The notes under the pieces: model-generated
What the model was told of the DNA's origin: nothing
The model's database searches: none
The model's input: only the letters and a program-made list of their open reading frames with translations
Assembly: GCA_030728245.1 (NCBI GenBank)
Contig: JANQZX010000070.1
Span: 8,197 to 61,087 of the forward strand
DNA length: 52,891 nucleotides
Reading direction: 5' to 3'
Origin: Saprospiraceae bacterium
GTDB lineage: Bacteria > Bacteroidota > Bacteroidia > Chitinophagales > Saprospiraceae
Made by a program: the position numbers and the translations under genes
Part shown: one piece after another, positions 37,229 through 44,889 of the stretch
Numbering within the stretch: the stretch's first letter is position 1
How the letters are laid out: each line of letters starts with the position of its first letter

Positions 37229-37285
37229 CAGACTTTTATTTTAATCTAAATACATCACTGCTAAATATTGGGCAATGAAAATAGA

Positions 37286-37594
37286 CTACGTCAATTTAAC
37301 TTGAATATCCACACCACTTGGCAATTCCAACTTGGATAAAGCATCCACAGTCTTTTGCGTTGGAGTATAAATTTCAATCATTCGTTTGTGCGTTCTCAAT
37401 TGGAACTGCTCACGAGATTTCTTATTGACGTGCGGTGAACGGAGCACAGTAAATATTTTTTTCTCTGTGGGCAGCGGAATCGGGCCAGTTACGATGGCAC
37501 CACTATTGCGAACAGTTTTTACAATTTTCTCCGTCGATTTATCTACGAGATTATGGTCGTAGGAACGAAGTTTGATTCTAATCTTCTGATTCAT
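37286..37594 (-). CDS. rpsJ: Ribosomal protein S10 (uS10, NusE)
   Basis: The protein has 102 residues. It starts [20 protein letters not shown] and has the typical [28 protein letters not shown]. As NusE it also joins transcription antitermination complexes. It follows fusA after a 91-nt spacer with no tuf gene in between. Confidence 0.98.
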   Translation of the reverse strand: MNQKIRIKLRSYDHNLVDKSTEKIVKTVRNSGAIVTGPIPLPTEKKIFTVLRSPHVNKKSREQFQLRTHKRMIEIYTPTQKTVDALSKLELPSGVDIQVKLT

Positions 37595-37620
37595 GCCTTT
37601 TAAAGCTAGTTTATGTCAAA

Positions 37621-37649
37621 AAAATTAAGCGTTCAGGTACATTTACCTG
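37621..37649 (-). terminator. Possible weak attenuator between fusA and rpsJ
   Basis: On the minus strand CAGGTA and TACCTG (37634-37649) form a 6-bp stem with a 4-nt loop. Nine nt later a run of seven T appears (A-run in the plus strand around 37618-37624). The stem is short and the T-run is not adjacent, so if it acts at all it would lower but not stop transcription into the S10 genes. Confidence 0.3.
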
Positions 37650-37685
37650 TATGCAAATTACACTCTTATTATTCAGGCAAAGGGA

Positions 37686-39806
37686 TTAACCCTTTGCCTT
37701 TTCAATAATTTCTTTTGATACACCGGATGGTGCCTCACTGTAGTGAGCAAATTCCATAGACGAAGTGGCTCTACCAGAAGTGATTGTACGTAATTGAGTA
37801 ACATATCCAAACATTTCAGATAACGGAACTTCCGCTGCAATACTTACAGCACCCGGTCTTGGTTCCTGACCCTTTGGCATACCTCTTCTTCTATTCAAGT
37901 CACCGATGACCGGACCTACATAATCCTCTGGTGTTACTACCTCTAGTTTCATGATCGGCTCCATCAAAACAGGTCCTGCCTTAGATGCAGCTGCTCTAAA
38001 TCCTTCCTTTGCACATAGTTCAAAAGCGATTGGCTTAGAATCCACCGCGTGCATAGAACCGTCATAAACCCTAACTTTCATACTATCCAAAGAATAGCCT
38101 GCAAGTACACCATTATCCATCATAGCTTTGAAGCCGTCAGATATTGGTTTGATATAGTTTTTATCGATAGATCCACCTACAATATCCCACTGGAACTGTA
38201 AACGTGTTTTACCTGATTTGAAGTCGTCTGAATCCAAGAAAGTTTCATCAGCTGGTCCAAGTTCAAATTCCATATCGGCAAATAAACCTGATCCACCCGT
38301 CTGTTTCTTCAAACGCTCTCTGTGGCTAACCGTTTTAGTTAAAGTTTCTTTGTAATTTACCTGAGGAGCTCCCTGGTTACATTCAACTTTAAATTCACGA
38401 CGCAAACGATCCACAATGATTTCAAGGTGTAACTCACCCATTCCACTGATTACCGTTTGATTGGTATCCTCATCATATCTAACTCTGAAAGTCGGATCCT
38501 CCTCAGCTAATTTAGCTAAAGACATACCTAACTTATCTAAATCTTTCTGTGTTTTTGGCTCAATAGCGATGGCGATAACGGGTTCCGGGAAAACCATGCT
38601 CTCCAAAACAATCTGCTTATTCAAGTCACAAAGTGTATCCCCTGTGCGGATATCTTTAAATCCAACCGCAGCAGCAATATCACCTGCTTCTACTCTATCG
38701 ATAGGATTTTGCTTATTTGCATGCATTTGATACAAACGTGAAATCCTCTCTTTATTGCCAGACCTTGTATTCATTACATAAGAACCAGCGTCAAGTGCAC
38801 CAGAGTAAACCCTCATGAAGGCTAAACGACCTACAAAAGGATCTGTAGCAATTTTGAACGCAAGCGCCGCGAATGGTTCAGAAACCGAAGGTTTACGGTA
38901 TATTTCTTCATCTGTGTCTGGATCAGTACCTTTCACAGCTTCTATATCAAGAGGTGAAGGCATGAAAGCACACACAGCATCAAGTAATGCTTGTACCCCT
39001 TTATTTTTGAATGCCGAACCACACATCATCGGAACGAACTTCAAATCACAAACTGCCTGACGGATTGCCATTCTCATTTCGTCAGCTGAGATAGAATTTG
39101 GATCTTCGAAGAATTTCTCCATCAAAGTATCATCATACTCAGCTACCGCTTCTAATAACTTAGATCTCCATTCGAAAACAGTATCTACTAAATCTTCAGG
39201 AATAGGTATAACTTCGTAAGTAGAACCCTGATCGTGTTCGTTCCATACGATGGCTTGATTGGTAATCAAATCAACTACCCCTCTAAAACGCTCTTCAGCA
39301 CCTATTGGCACTTGCAACGGAATAGCGGTAGACCCCAATTTAGTTTGAACGTCATTTACAACGTTAAAAAAATCAGCACCCGAACGGTCCATTTTATTAA
39401 CGAAACCAATTCTTGGAACCTTGTAATTATCCGCAAGTCTCCAGTTAGTTTCAGATTGAGGCTCTACACCACTTACTGCACAAAACAAAAAGCAAAGACC
39501 ATCGAGAACACGTAAAGATCTATTCACCTCAACAGTGAAATCTACGTGACCAGGAGTGTCAATAATGTTTAACACATATTCGTTGTCTTTCCAAGACCAG
39601 GCAGACTTCGTAGCGGCAGAAGTAATAGTAATACCTCTTTCCTGCTCTTGTTCCATCCAGTCCATGGTAGCAGCACCATCATGAACCTCACCAATTTTAT
39701 GGCTTATACCCGTGTAGAACAAAATACGTTCTGTGGTGGTCGTTTTACCAGCATCGATGTGCGCTGCGATTCCAATATTTCTAGTAAAAAGTAAATTATT
39801 AGACAT
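37686..39806 (-). CDS. fusA: Elongation factor G
   Basis: The protein has 706 residues, full length. This GTPase moves tRNA and mRNA through the ribosome. The G motifs are [18 protein letters not shown] (G1), [10 protein letters not shown] (G2), [12 protein letters not shown] (G3) and [10 protein letters not shown] (G4); domains II to V follow, with the domain IV signature in the last 230 residues. It lies 43 nt behind rpsG in the standard str order. Confidence 0.99.
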   Translation of the reverse strand: MSNNLLFTRNIGIAAHIDAGKTTTTERILFYTGISHKIGEVHDGAATMDWMEQEQERGITITSAATKSAWSWKDNEYVLNIIDTPGHVDFTVEVNRSLRVLDGLCFLFCAVSGVEPQSETNWRLADNYKVPRIGFVNKMDRSGADFFNVVNDVQTKLGSTAIPLQVPIGAEERFRGVVDLITNQAIVWNEHDQGSTYEVIPIPEDLVDTVFEWRSKLLEAVAEYDDTLMEKFFEDPNSISADEMRMAIRQAVCDLKFVPMMCGSAFKNKGVQALLDAVCAFMPSPLDIEAVKGTDPDTDEEIYRKPSVSEPFAALAFKIATDPFVGRLAFMRVYSGALDAGSYVMNTRSGNKERISRLYQMHANKQNPIDRVEAGDIAAAVGFKDIRTGDTLCDLNKQIVLESMVFPEPVIAIAIEPKTQKDLDKLGMSLAKLAEEDPTFRVRYDEDTNQTVISGMGELHLEIIVDRLRREFKVECNQGAPQVNYKETLTKTVSHRERLKKQTGGSGLFADMEFELGPADETFLDSDDFKSGKTRLQFQWDIVGGSIDKNYIKPISDGFKAMMDNGVLAGYSLDSMKVRVYDGSMHAVDSKPIAFELCAKEGFRAAASKAGPVLMEPIMKLEVVTPEDYVGPVIGDLNRRRGMPKGQEPRPGAVSIAAEVPLSEMFGYVTQLRTITSGRATSSMEFAHYSEAPSGVSKEIIEKAKG

Positions 39807-39849
39807 TTTCGGACCTAAGATAGGTATTTATAAAATTTCGACAGATGGT

Positions 39850-40317
39850 TTATACACGGAAGTGAGCGAAAGCACGATTAGATTCCGCCATTCTGTGCGT
39901 ATCTTCTTTTTTCTTAACAGCAGCACCTTCGCCTTTACTCGCAGCAATAACTTCAGAGGCTAGCTTTTCAGCCATTCCCTTTCCGCTACGTTGTCTTGAA
40001 AAACGGATTAACCATTTCATTCCAATAGAAACTTTGCGCTTTGCTCTAATTTCTGTTGGAATCTGGAAAGTAGCTCCACCTACTCTTCTACTTCTAACTT
40101 CAACCATGGGCATGATGTTAGTAAGCGCCTTTTTCCATGTTTCATGCTCATTAGACTTAGTCTTTTCACGAACAATGTCCATAGCATCGTAAAAGATACC
40201 GAATGCGGTACTCTTTTTACCTTCCCACATCAAATTATTAACGAACTGTGTAACCAGTGTATCGTTAAAACGGGGGTCAGGCTGAATAATTCTTAGTTTT
40301 GGTTTTCTTTTTCTCAT
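39850..40317 (-). CDS. rpsG: Ribosomal protein S7 (uS7)
   Basis: The protein has 155 residues. It starts [35 protein letters not shown] and includes [25 protein letters not shown]. It nucleates the 30S head. In E. coli S7 represses the str operon; no such site was recognised. It lies 53 nt behind rpsL. Confidence 0.98.
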   Translation of the reverse strand: MRKRKPKLRIIQPDPRFNDTLVTQFVNNLMWEGKKSTAFGIFYDAMDIVREKTKSNEHETWKKALTNIMPMVEVRSRRVGGATFQIPTEIRAKRKVSIGMKWLIRFSRQRSGKGMAEKLASEVIAASKGEGAAVKKKEDTHRMAESNRAFAHFRV

Positions 40318-40370
40318 TTTGAATTAGCGGTTTCTCGCTCAGATTATTAGGACGAACCTGTGAAACATAA

Positions 40371-40754
40371 TTACTTTTTAACCGGCTTAGGTGTTTTGGC
40401 ACCATATTTAGAACGGCTTTTTTTACGGTTGTTCACACCAGCAGTATCTAGTGCGCCGCGTACGATAGTATAACGTACTCCAGGTAAATCTTTTACCCTT
40501 CCTCCGCGAATTAACACGATAGAGTGTTCTTGCAAATTGTGACCTTCACCTGGGATGTAAGCAATAACCTCAATTCCGTTTGTTAAACGAACTTTGGCTA
40601 CTTTACGAAGCGCTGAATTTGGCTTCTTTGGCGTAGTCGTGTAAACTCTCGTACAAACTGCACGTTTCTGAGGACAAGAATCTAACGCTCTGGTCTTGCT
40701 CTTCTCTTTGATTTGGAGCCTGCCCTTGCGAACCAACTGATTTATAGTAGGCAT
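40371..40754 (-). CDS. rpsL: Ribosomal protein S12 (uS12)
   Basis: The protein has 127 residues, the decoding-centre protein. It starts [12 protein letters not shown]; the accuracy region is [20 protein letters not shown] and [17 protein letters not shown]. The lysine that is changed in streptomycin-resistant strains (PKKPNS) is the wild-type residue. It heads the whole ribosomal unit. Confidence 0.99.
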   Translation of the reverse strand: MPTINQLVRKGRLQIKEKSKTRALDSCPQKRAVCTRVYTTTPKKPNSALRKVAKVRLTNGIEVIAYIPGEGHNLQEHSIVLIRGGRVKDLPGVRYTIVRGALDTAGVNNRKKSRSKYGAKTPKPVKK

Positions 40755-40846
40755 ACCTTCTAAAAGTTTTACTGTAAGTGGCTTGATTATTTACTTTCTA
40801 TCAATAACTTGTTTTAATAAAAACCTCATTATTTCAAAAGCGAAGG

Positions 40847-40878
40847 CAAAGGTAAGTCTTTAATCTTATCTATCCAAA
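40847..40878 (-). promoter_or_regulatory. Promoter of the ribosomal cluster (rpsL promoter)
   Basis: On the minus strand TTTG (40878-40875) is followed after exactly 20 nt by TACCTTTG (40854-40847), matching the Bacteroidota vegetative promoter (TTTG or TTG, 19-21 nt, TAnnTTTG) at every fixed base. It stands about 92 nt before the rpsL ATG, leaving a leader of about 85 nt. It is the only full match I found in the window. Confidence 0.75.
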
Positions 40879-40936
40879 GGAATTATAGAAATTATTAAAA
40901 ATACCTGTTTAATTTCTTAAAATTAATATTTGTGCT

Positions 40937-40944
40937 TACGTTTG
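40937..40944 (+). promoter_or_regulatory. -7 element (TACGTTTG) before the thioesterase gene
   Basis: TACGTTTG fits TAnnTTTG and lies 29 nt before the ATG at 40974. No clear TTG is seen 19-21 nt upstream. Together with the rpsL promoter it would make a divergent promoter region. Confidence 0.4.
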
Positions 40945-40973
40945 ATGTACCTTTTAACTCATATACCTTATAA

Positions 40974-41729
40974 ATGTCCCAAATTACTGACATTAAGTAC
41001 CGCACTGATTTTACGGTTCGCGCCGCTGAAACAGATTATTCCAGACAATTAACTTTACCTGGTTTATTAAGAGTTTTTCACGAAGCATCTTTGCAAAGTG
41101 TTATTAAACTCGGTCTGTCTATATGGCATTTAGAAAAATACAACGCCTCCTGGGTTCTATTAAGAAAGGAAGTCAATCTTTATAAAATGCCTGTTTTGGG
41201 CGACTCCATTACCGTTGAAACTTTTCCCTCTGGTGCAGACAGGCATTTGACCTACAGAGATTTTAAAGCTTTTGATCAACAGGGTAACCTTCTCGCTACC
41301 GCAAGTTCTTCCTGGCTACTGATGGAATTAAATGAAAGAAAAATGATGGCTATTCCTGCCGAATTGGTCCAATCAATCGACCGTTTCTTTCCAGATCCCT
41401 CAGATTGTCTCCCAAGACCTTCCGGTAAATTACCCTTAGTGTCAAATGCTGATTTTGAATGGAATGCTCAGGTAGGTTGGTTCGATTTAGATTTTAATTA
41501 TCATTTGAACAATGTTACCTACGCTTCCTGGATGCTCAACGCACTACCAGAATCTGTTTTTAAATCTAAGACTTTATCTAATTTTCAAATAAGATATACC
41601 AAAGAAGCCTTGTTGAATGACCAAATACACTGTTCAACCCAACAGATAAATGAGTTTCAATTTAGCCACCAACTCAATAGAGTCTCCGATGGCGCAGACC
41701 TTGCTTATGGAAAAAGTAGTTGGATTTGA
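40974..41729 (+). CDS. Acyl-ACP thioesterase-like protein (double hotdog)
   Basis: The protein has 251 residues, two hotdog domains. The first shows VRAAETDYSRQLTLPGLLRVFHEAS and the long helix; WVLLRKEVNLYKMPVLGDSITVETFPSG is typical of plant FatA/FatB-like and bacterial acyl-ACP thioesterases. The second domain carries the catalytic-type DLDFNYHLNNVTYASWMLNALP (Asn/His region, about 176-197). It should hydrolyse acyl-ACP to free fatty acid in the cytoplasm. Chain-length preference cannot be read. It is divergent from rpsL and convergent with the symporter gene. Confidence 0.85.
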   Translation: MSQITDIKYRTDFTVRAAETDYSRQLTLPGLLRVFHEASLQSVIKLGLSIWHLEKYNASWVLLRKEVNLYKMPVLGDSITVETFPSGADRHLTYRDFKAFDQQGNLLATASSSWLLMELNERKMMAIPAELVQSIDRFFPDPSDCLPRPSGKLPLVSNADFEWNAQVGWFDLDFNYHLNNVTYASWMLNALPESVFKSKTLSNFQIRYTKEALLNDQIHCSTQQINEFQFSHQLNRVSDGADLAYGKSSWI

Positions 41730-41764
41730 TTCATCAATTTCAATGCAGTATTGAAATTGATGAA
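41730..41764. terminator. Perfect 15-bp stem-loop between convergent genes
   Basis: TTCATCAATTTCAAT (41730-41744) and ATTGAAATTGATGAA (41750-41764) pair over 15 bp with a 5-nt loop, starting right after the thioesterase stop codon and 33 nt before the end of the symporter gene. It lacks a T-run on either strand, so it may end or protect both transcripts by structure alone. Confidence 0.7.
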
Positions 41765-41797
41765 CATAACAAAACATTGCTACGCGAAAACTATTAG

Positions 41798-43426
41798 TTA
41801 ATAGTACACCGTGTAGAGTGCGGCCAAAATGCCAAGTATTAAGATTGAGCCAATAATAAATGCTGGTTTAACTTCCAGCATTGATTTCTCAAAGGGTAAT
41901 ATCTCTTTTCTTTTAACGCTGGAAGGAGTCATCAAACTAATAATAATCATTAGGAATAGGACAATCCAAAAGGTGATAAACATTCTATCTAAAAATGGGT
42001 AAACAGGGAACATTCCTCCCGTCCAGTCTGGTAGAAACTTTAGGGTTGCTGATAATGGAATAGTTAGAATAGTGCCAAATAAGGCTGCTCCTGATGTTGT
42101 TTTTTTCCAAAACAAGCCTAATAAAAAAATCGCTAATACGCCGGGTGATAAAAAGCCAACATATTCTTGTATGAACTGATATGCCTGATCCAGACTTCTT
42201 AATGCGGGAGCAACAAAAGCCGCCACCGTTATAGATATTACTACAGCCCAACGTCCTGTGTTAACCAACTGCTTTTCAGAAGCATTGGTGTTTATCATCT
42301 TTTTATATATATCCAAAGAAAATATAGTAGAAATACTATTTGCTTTCCCAGCTAAAGAAGCCACCACAGCAGCCGTTAACGCAGCAAAAGCTACCCCTTT
42401 CAAACCTGAAGGCAATAAATTCATGAGGGTTGGATAAGCCTGATCGGGTTTTATAACTCCGTCCATGCTCATTTCATTTTGAAATAGTCCATTTTCATGA
42501 AGAACAAACATAGCAATTCCAGGAATTACCACAATGAGTGGCACCAATAATTTAAGGAATGCAGCAAATAATATCCCATTTCTTGCCGTAGCTAAATCAG
42601 CTCCCAAAGCTCTTTGAACAATATATTGATTACAGCCCCAATAAGCCAGATTGTTAATCAACATACCCCCAAAAATAACACCGAGTCCAGGTAATTTATC
42701 ATAATGAGGATGCCCCTTTTCCAGAATAAGATGAAAATGACCAGGGGCTTCCTGTTTTAAAATACTCAAGCCAGCCATAAAATCTTTTCCAAATCCAAAT
42801 TCCTCAGATAAAAGCGTAAGTGATAAATACGTCGTTACCAGACCTCCAAGAATTAAAACAGCTACCTGTATGACGTCTGTGTATCCAATAACACGCATTC
42901 CCCCTATGGTTACAATAATGGAAAACAAACTCAAGGAAACGACGCAAGTCATGAATGATATGTTTGCAATGGATGTAATGGCCAAAGCACCTAAATATAT
43001 AATGGAAGTAAGATTTACAAACACATAGACCAACAACCAGAAAAGAGCCATAATACTGCTTACCTGCTCATTATATCGGGTAGCAAGAAATTGCGGCATG
43101 GTATAAATCCTGTTCTTTAAAAACATAGGGATAAAAAACAGGGCAACAATAATTAATACCAGACCTGACATCCATTCATAAGAAGATATAGCCAGTCCTA
43201 TGGCAAAACCAGAGCCTGACATACCGATAAAATGCTCTGCCGAAATATTAGAAGCAATTAACGAGGCACCAATGGCCCACCATGTTAATGAACCTTCCGC
43301 AAGGAAAAATTCCTGCGCCGTTTCATTCTTTGCCGTCTTACGTTTGTAAATCCAAATTCCATAGGCTGCAACCAGGATGAAATAAAGAAAAAATACTAAA
43401 TAATCAGCTAGTTGCAGGGTATTCAT
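41798..43426 (-). CDS. Sodium/solute symporter (SSS family), probable inositol or sugar transporter
   Basis: The protein has 542 residues and about 13-14 membrane segments. Family hallmarks are the N-terminal TAQEFFLAEGSLTWWAIGASLIASNISAEHFIGMSGSGFA, which holds sodium-site residues, and GMRVIGYTDVIQVAVLILGG. It is SGLT-like and imports a sugar or polyol with Na+. It lies 4 nt behind the myo-inositol oxygenase gene, so inositol is the best guess for its substrate (inference from context). Confidence 0.93.
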   Translation of the reverse strand: MNTLQLADYLVFFLYFILVAAYGIWIYKRKTAKNETAQEFFLAEGSLTWWAIGASLIASNISAEHFIGMSGSGFAIGLAISSYEWMSGLVLIIVALFFIPMFLKNRIYTMPQFLATRYNEQVSSIMALFWLLVYVFVNLTSIIYLGALAITSIANISFMTCVVSLSLFSIIVTIGGMRVIGYTDVIQVAVLILGGLVTTYLSLTLLSEEFGFGKDFMAGLSILKQEAPGHFHLILEKGHPHYDKLPGLGVIFGGMLINNLAYWGCNQYIVQRALGADLATARNGILFAAFLKLLVPLIVVIPGIAMFVLHENGLFQNEMSMDGVIKPDQAYPTLMNLLPSGLKGVAFAALTAAVVASLAGKANSISTIFSLDIYKKMINTNASEKQLVNTGRWAVVISITVAAFVAPALRSLDQAYQFIQEYVGFLSPGVLAIFLLGLFWKKTTSGAALFGTILTIPLSATLKFLPDWTGGMFPVYPFLDRMFITFWIVLFLMIIISLMTPSSVKRKEILPFEKSMLEVKPAFIIGSILILGILAALYTVYY

Positions 43427-43430
43427 CTAA

Positions 43431-44309
43431 TTAAAATTTCAGGGATTCCGGTAAATATTTCTTCAGTAAGTTAGTGTAATATGGGCGTAATTCATTCCAA
43501 TTTGGTGGCTCTGGATTTTTAGAATACAGATCGTATGGATTAAATAATTTCACCCATGGTAACATCGCTTTATCATGATCATCGAGTAAATATTCATAGG
43601 CACCTTCTCTATGCCAGGCATAAAAAGAGTGATATCTAAGCATGTAAAGACCTTCTTCAGGAATATAATTTTTCATTATCTGATAAATATATTCATCATG
43701 CCCCCATGACATATCCACATTTCTCAATCCACAATTTTTTTCATACACGCCTAGCTCAGAATTATATCTGGCATCAGTAAAATCGACATTTTCAGAAAAA
43801 AATTCTGGATAAACTATTTTATCAGAGTAAGCACAACCTACGGGGAAAGTATCTCCAACTACAGCCCACTGAGGCTCACCAAAAAGACAAAGTACTTTAC
43901 CCATATCATGCATGAGTCCTACTAAAACCATCCAATCGGGATGCCCATCGCGACGAATCGCTTCTGATGTCTGTAAAAGGTGCTGAAATTGATCTAAATC
44001 TGTATCTGGATCAGAATCATCTACCAATTGATTTAAAAAATCAAATGCATCCCACACGGACATTTCCTTTCTACTAAAAGAGAGGTATTCCTTTTGTTTT
44101 TCCTTTACAAAGGCAAACGATTGGTGTGTATGATTTAATCTGTAAAATTCCTTAACTGTATCTCTTGCCGGCTCCTCATAATTGCGGTATGCTTCCGTCG
44201 CTTTCGAGGTTGCAATATCCTCTGGATTAGGATAACGGCGTAAAAGGTCGTCCTCCCATTCATCCAAACTGGCCAAGGGCTGATTTTGATTCTCTATAAC
44301 ATACGTCAT
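43431..44309 (-). CDS. Inositol oxygenase (MIOX)
   Basis: The protein has 292 residues from the ATG at 44309; the longer frame starts with TTG at 44339. It cleaves myo-inositol with O2 to D-glucuronate using a mixed-valent di-iron site. All six iron ligands of the mouse enzyme have counterparts: His110 (FQHLLQTSE), His134 and Asp135 (GLMHDMGK), His204 (SWGHDEY), His227 (RYHSFY) and Asp260 (PYDLY). The conserved GEPQWAVVGDTFPVGC block (145-159) is present. It stands between dcd (40 nt upstream) and the symporter (4 nt downstream). Glucuronate-using genes are not in the window. Confidence 0.97.
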   Translation of the reverse strand: MTYVIENQNQPLASLDEWEDDLLRRYPNPEDIATSKATEAYRNYEEPARDTVKEFYRLNHTHQSFAFVKEKQKEYLSFSRKEMSVWDAFDFLNQLVDDSDPDTDLDQFQHLLQTSEAIRRDGHPDWMVLVGLMHDMGKVLCLFGEPQWAVVGDTFPVGCAYSDKIVYPEFFSENVDFTDARYNSELGVYEKNCGLRNVDMSWGHDEYIYQIMKNYIPEEGLYMLRYHSFYAWHREGAYEYLLDDHDKAMLPWVKLFNPYDLYSKNPEPPNWNELRPYYTNLLKKYLPESLKF

Positions 44310-44349
44310 ATTCGTAGATTTATTAAAACAAGATAACAATAATATTTAT

Positions 44350-44886
44350 TTATTGGAAATTTTTCCACATTTTGCTTTCCATGGGTTTGACCGTTCTCTC
44401 ATTGTATTTTGCGTCCAGCTTTTTATTATAATAGCGGGAAATTTCACCGGCCACCTGAAAATATATCAATTGACCGATAGGCATACCCGCGTAAACCCTA
44501 ACCGGTTGGGTACAAGAAATTTCAAGGGTCCAGTGATTGCAAAATCCGACATCACCCTTTCCTGCCGTAGCATGAATGTCTATACCGAGACGACCAACGC
44601 TTGATTTTCCCTCAAGAAAAGGCACTGTATTATGCGTTTCTGTATATTCTAAGGTTGAACCAAGATATAATACGCCAGGTTTTAAAATGATACCCTCCTC
44701 CGGAATTTCAAACTGAGTAATTTCATTGGGTAGTTTAGCGTCAAGCACCTCCGCTGTATAATTTGCCAAATACTTTGAAAGGTGCACATCATAGGAATTT
44801 GTACCCAGGCAGGCAGGATCAAAGGGTTCAATAATAATTTCGCCTGTCGAAATAGCTTGTTGTATCATAACGTCGCTTAGAATCAT
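44350..44886 (-). CDS. dcd: dCTP deaminase
   Basis: The protein has 178 residues of the dCTP deaminase/dUTPase family, which in its bacterial form turns dCTP into dUTP. It shows MILSDVMIQQAI at the start, the nucleotide motif EGKSSVGRLGIDIHATAG (92-109), the catalytic Glu122 in HWTLEIS, and GMPIGQLIYFQ. Usually this gene sits with DNA or housekeeping genes; here it is 3 nt behind a beta-mannosidase gene and 40 nt before MIOX, an unexpected place. A bifunctional dCTP deaminase/dUTPase is possible but less likely. Confidence 0.93.
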   Translation of the reverse strand: MILSDVMIQQAISTGEIIIEPFDPACLGTNSYDVHLSKYLANYTAEVLDAKLPNEITQFEIPEEGIILKPGVLYLGSTLEYTETHNTVPFLEGKSSVGRLGIDIHATAGKGDVGFCNHWTLEISCTQPVRVYAGMPIGQLIYFQVAGEISRYYNKKLDAKYNERTVKPMESKMWKNFQ

Positions 44887-44889
44887 TTT

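Noticed and set aside
38461-39060. Plus-strand frames opposite fusA
   Set aside because: EF-G is complete on the minus strand; these frames come from its codon pattern.
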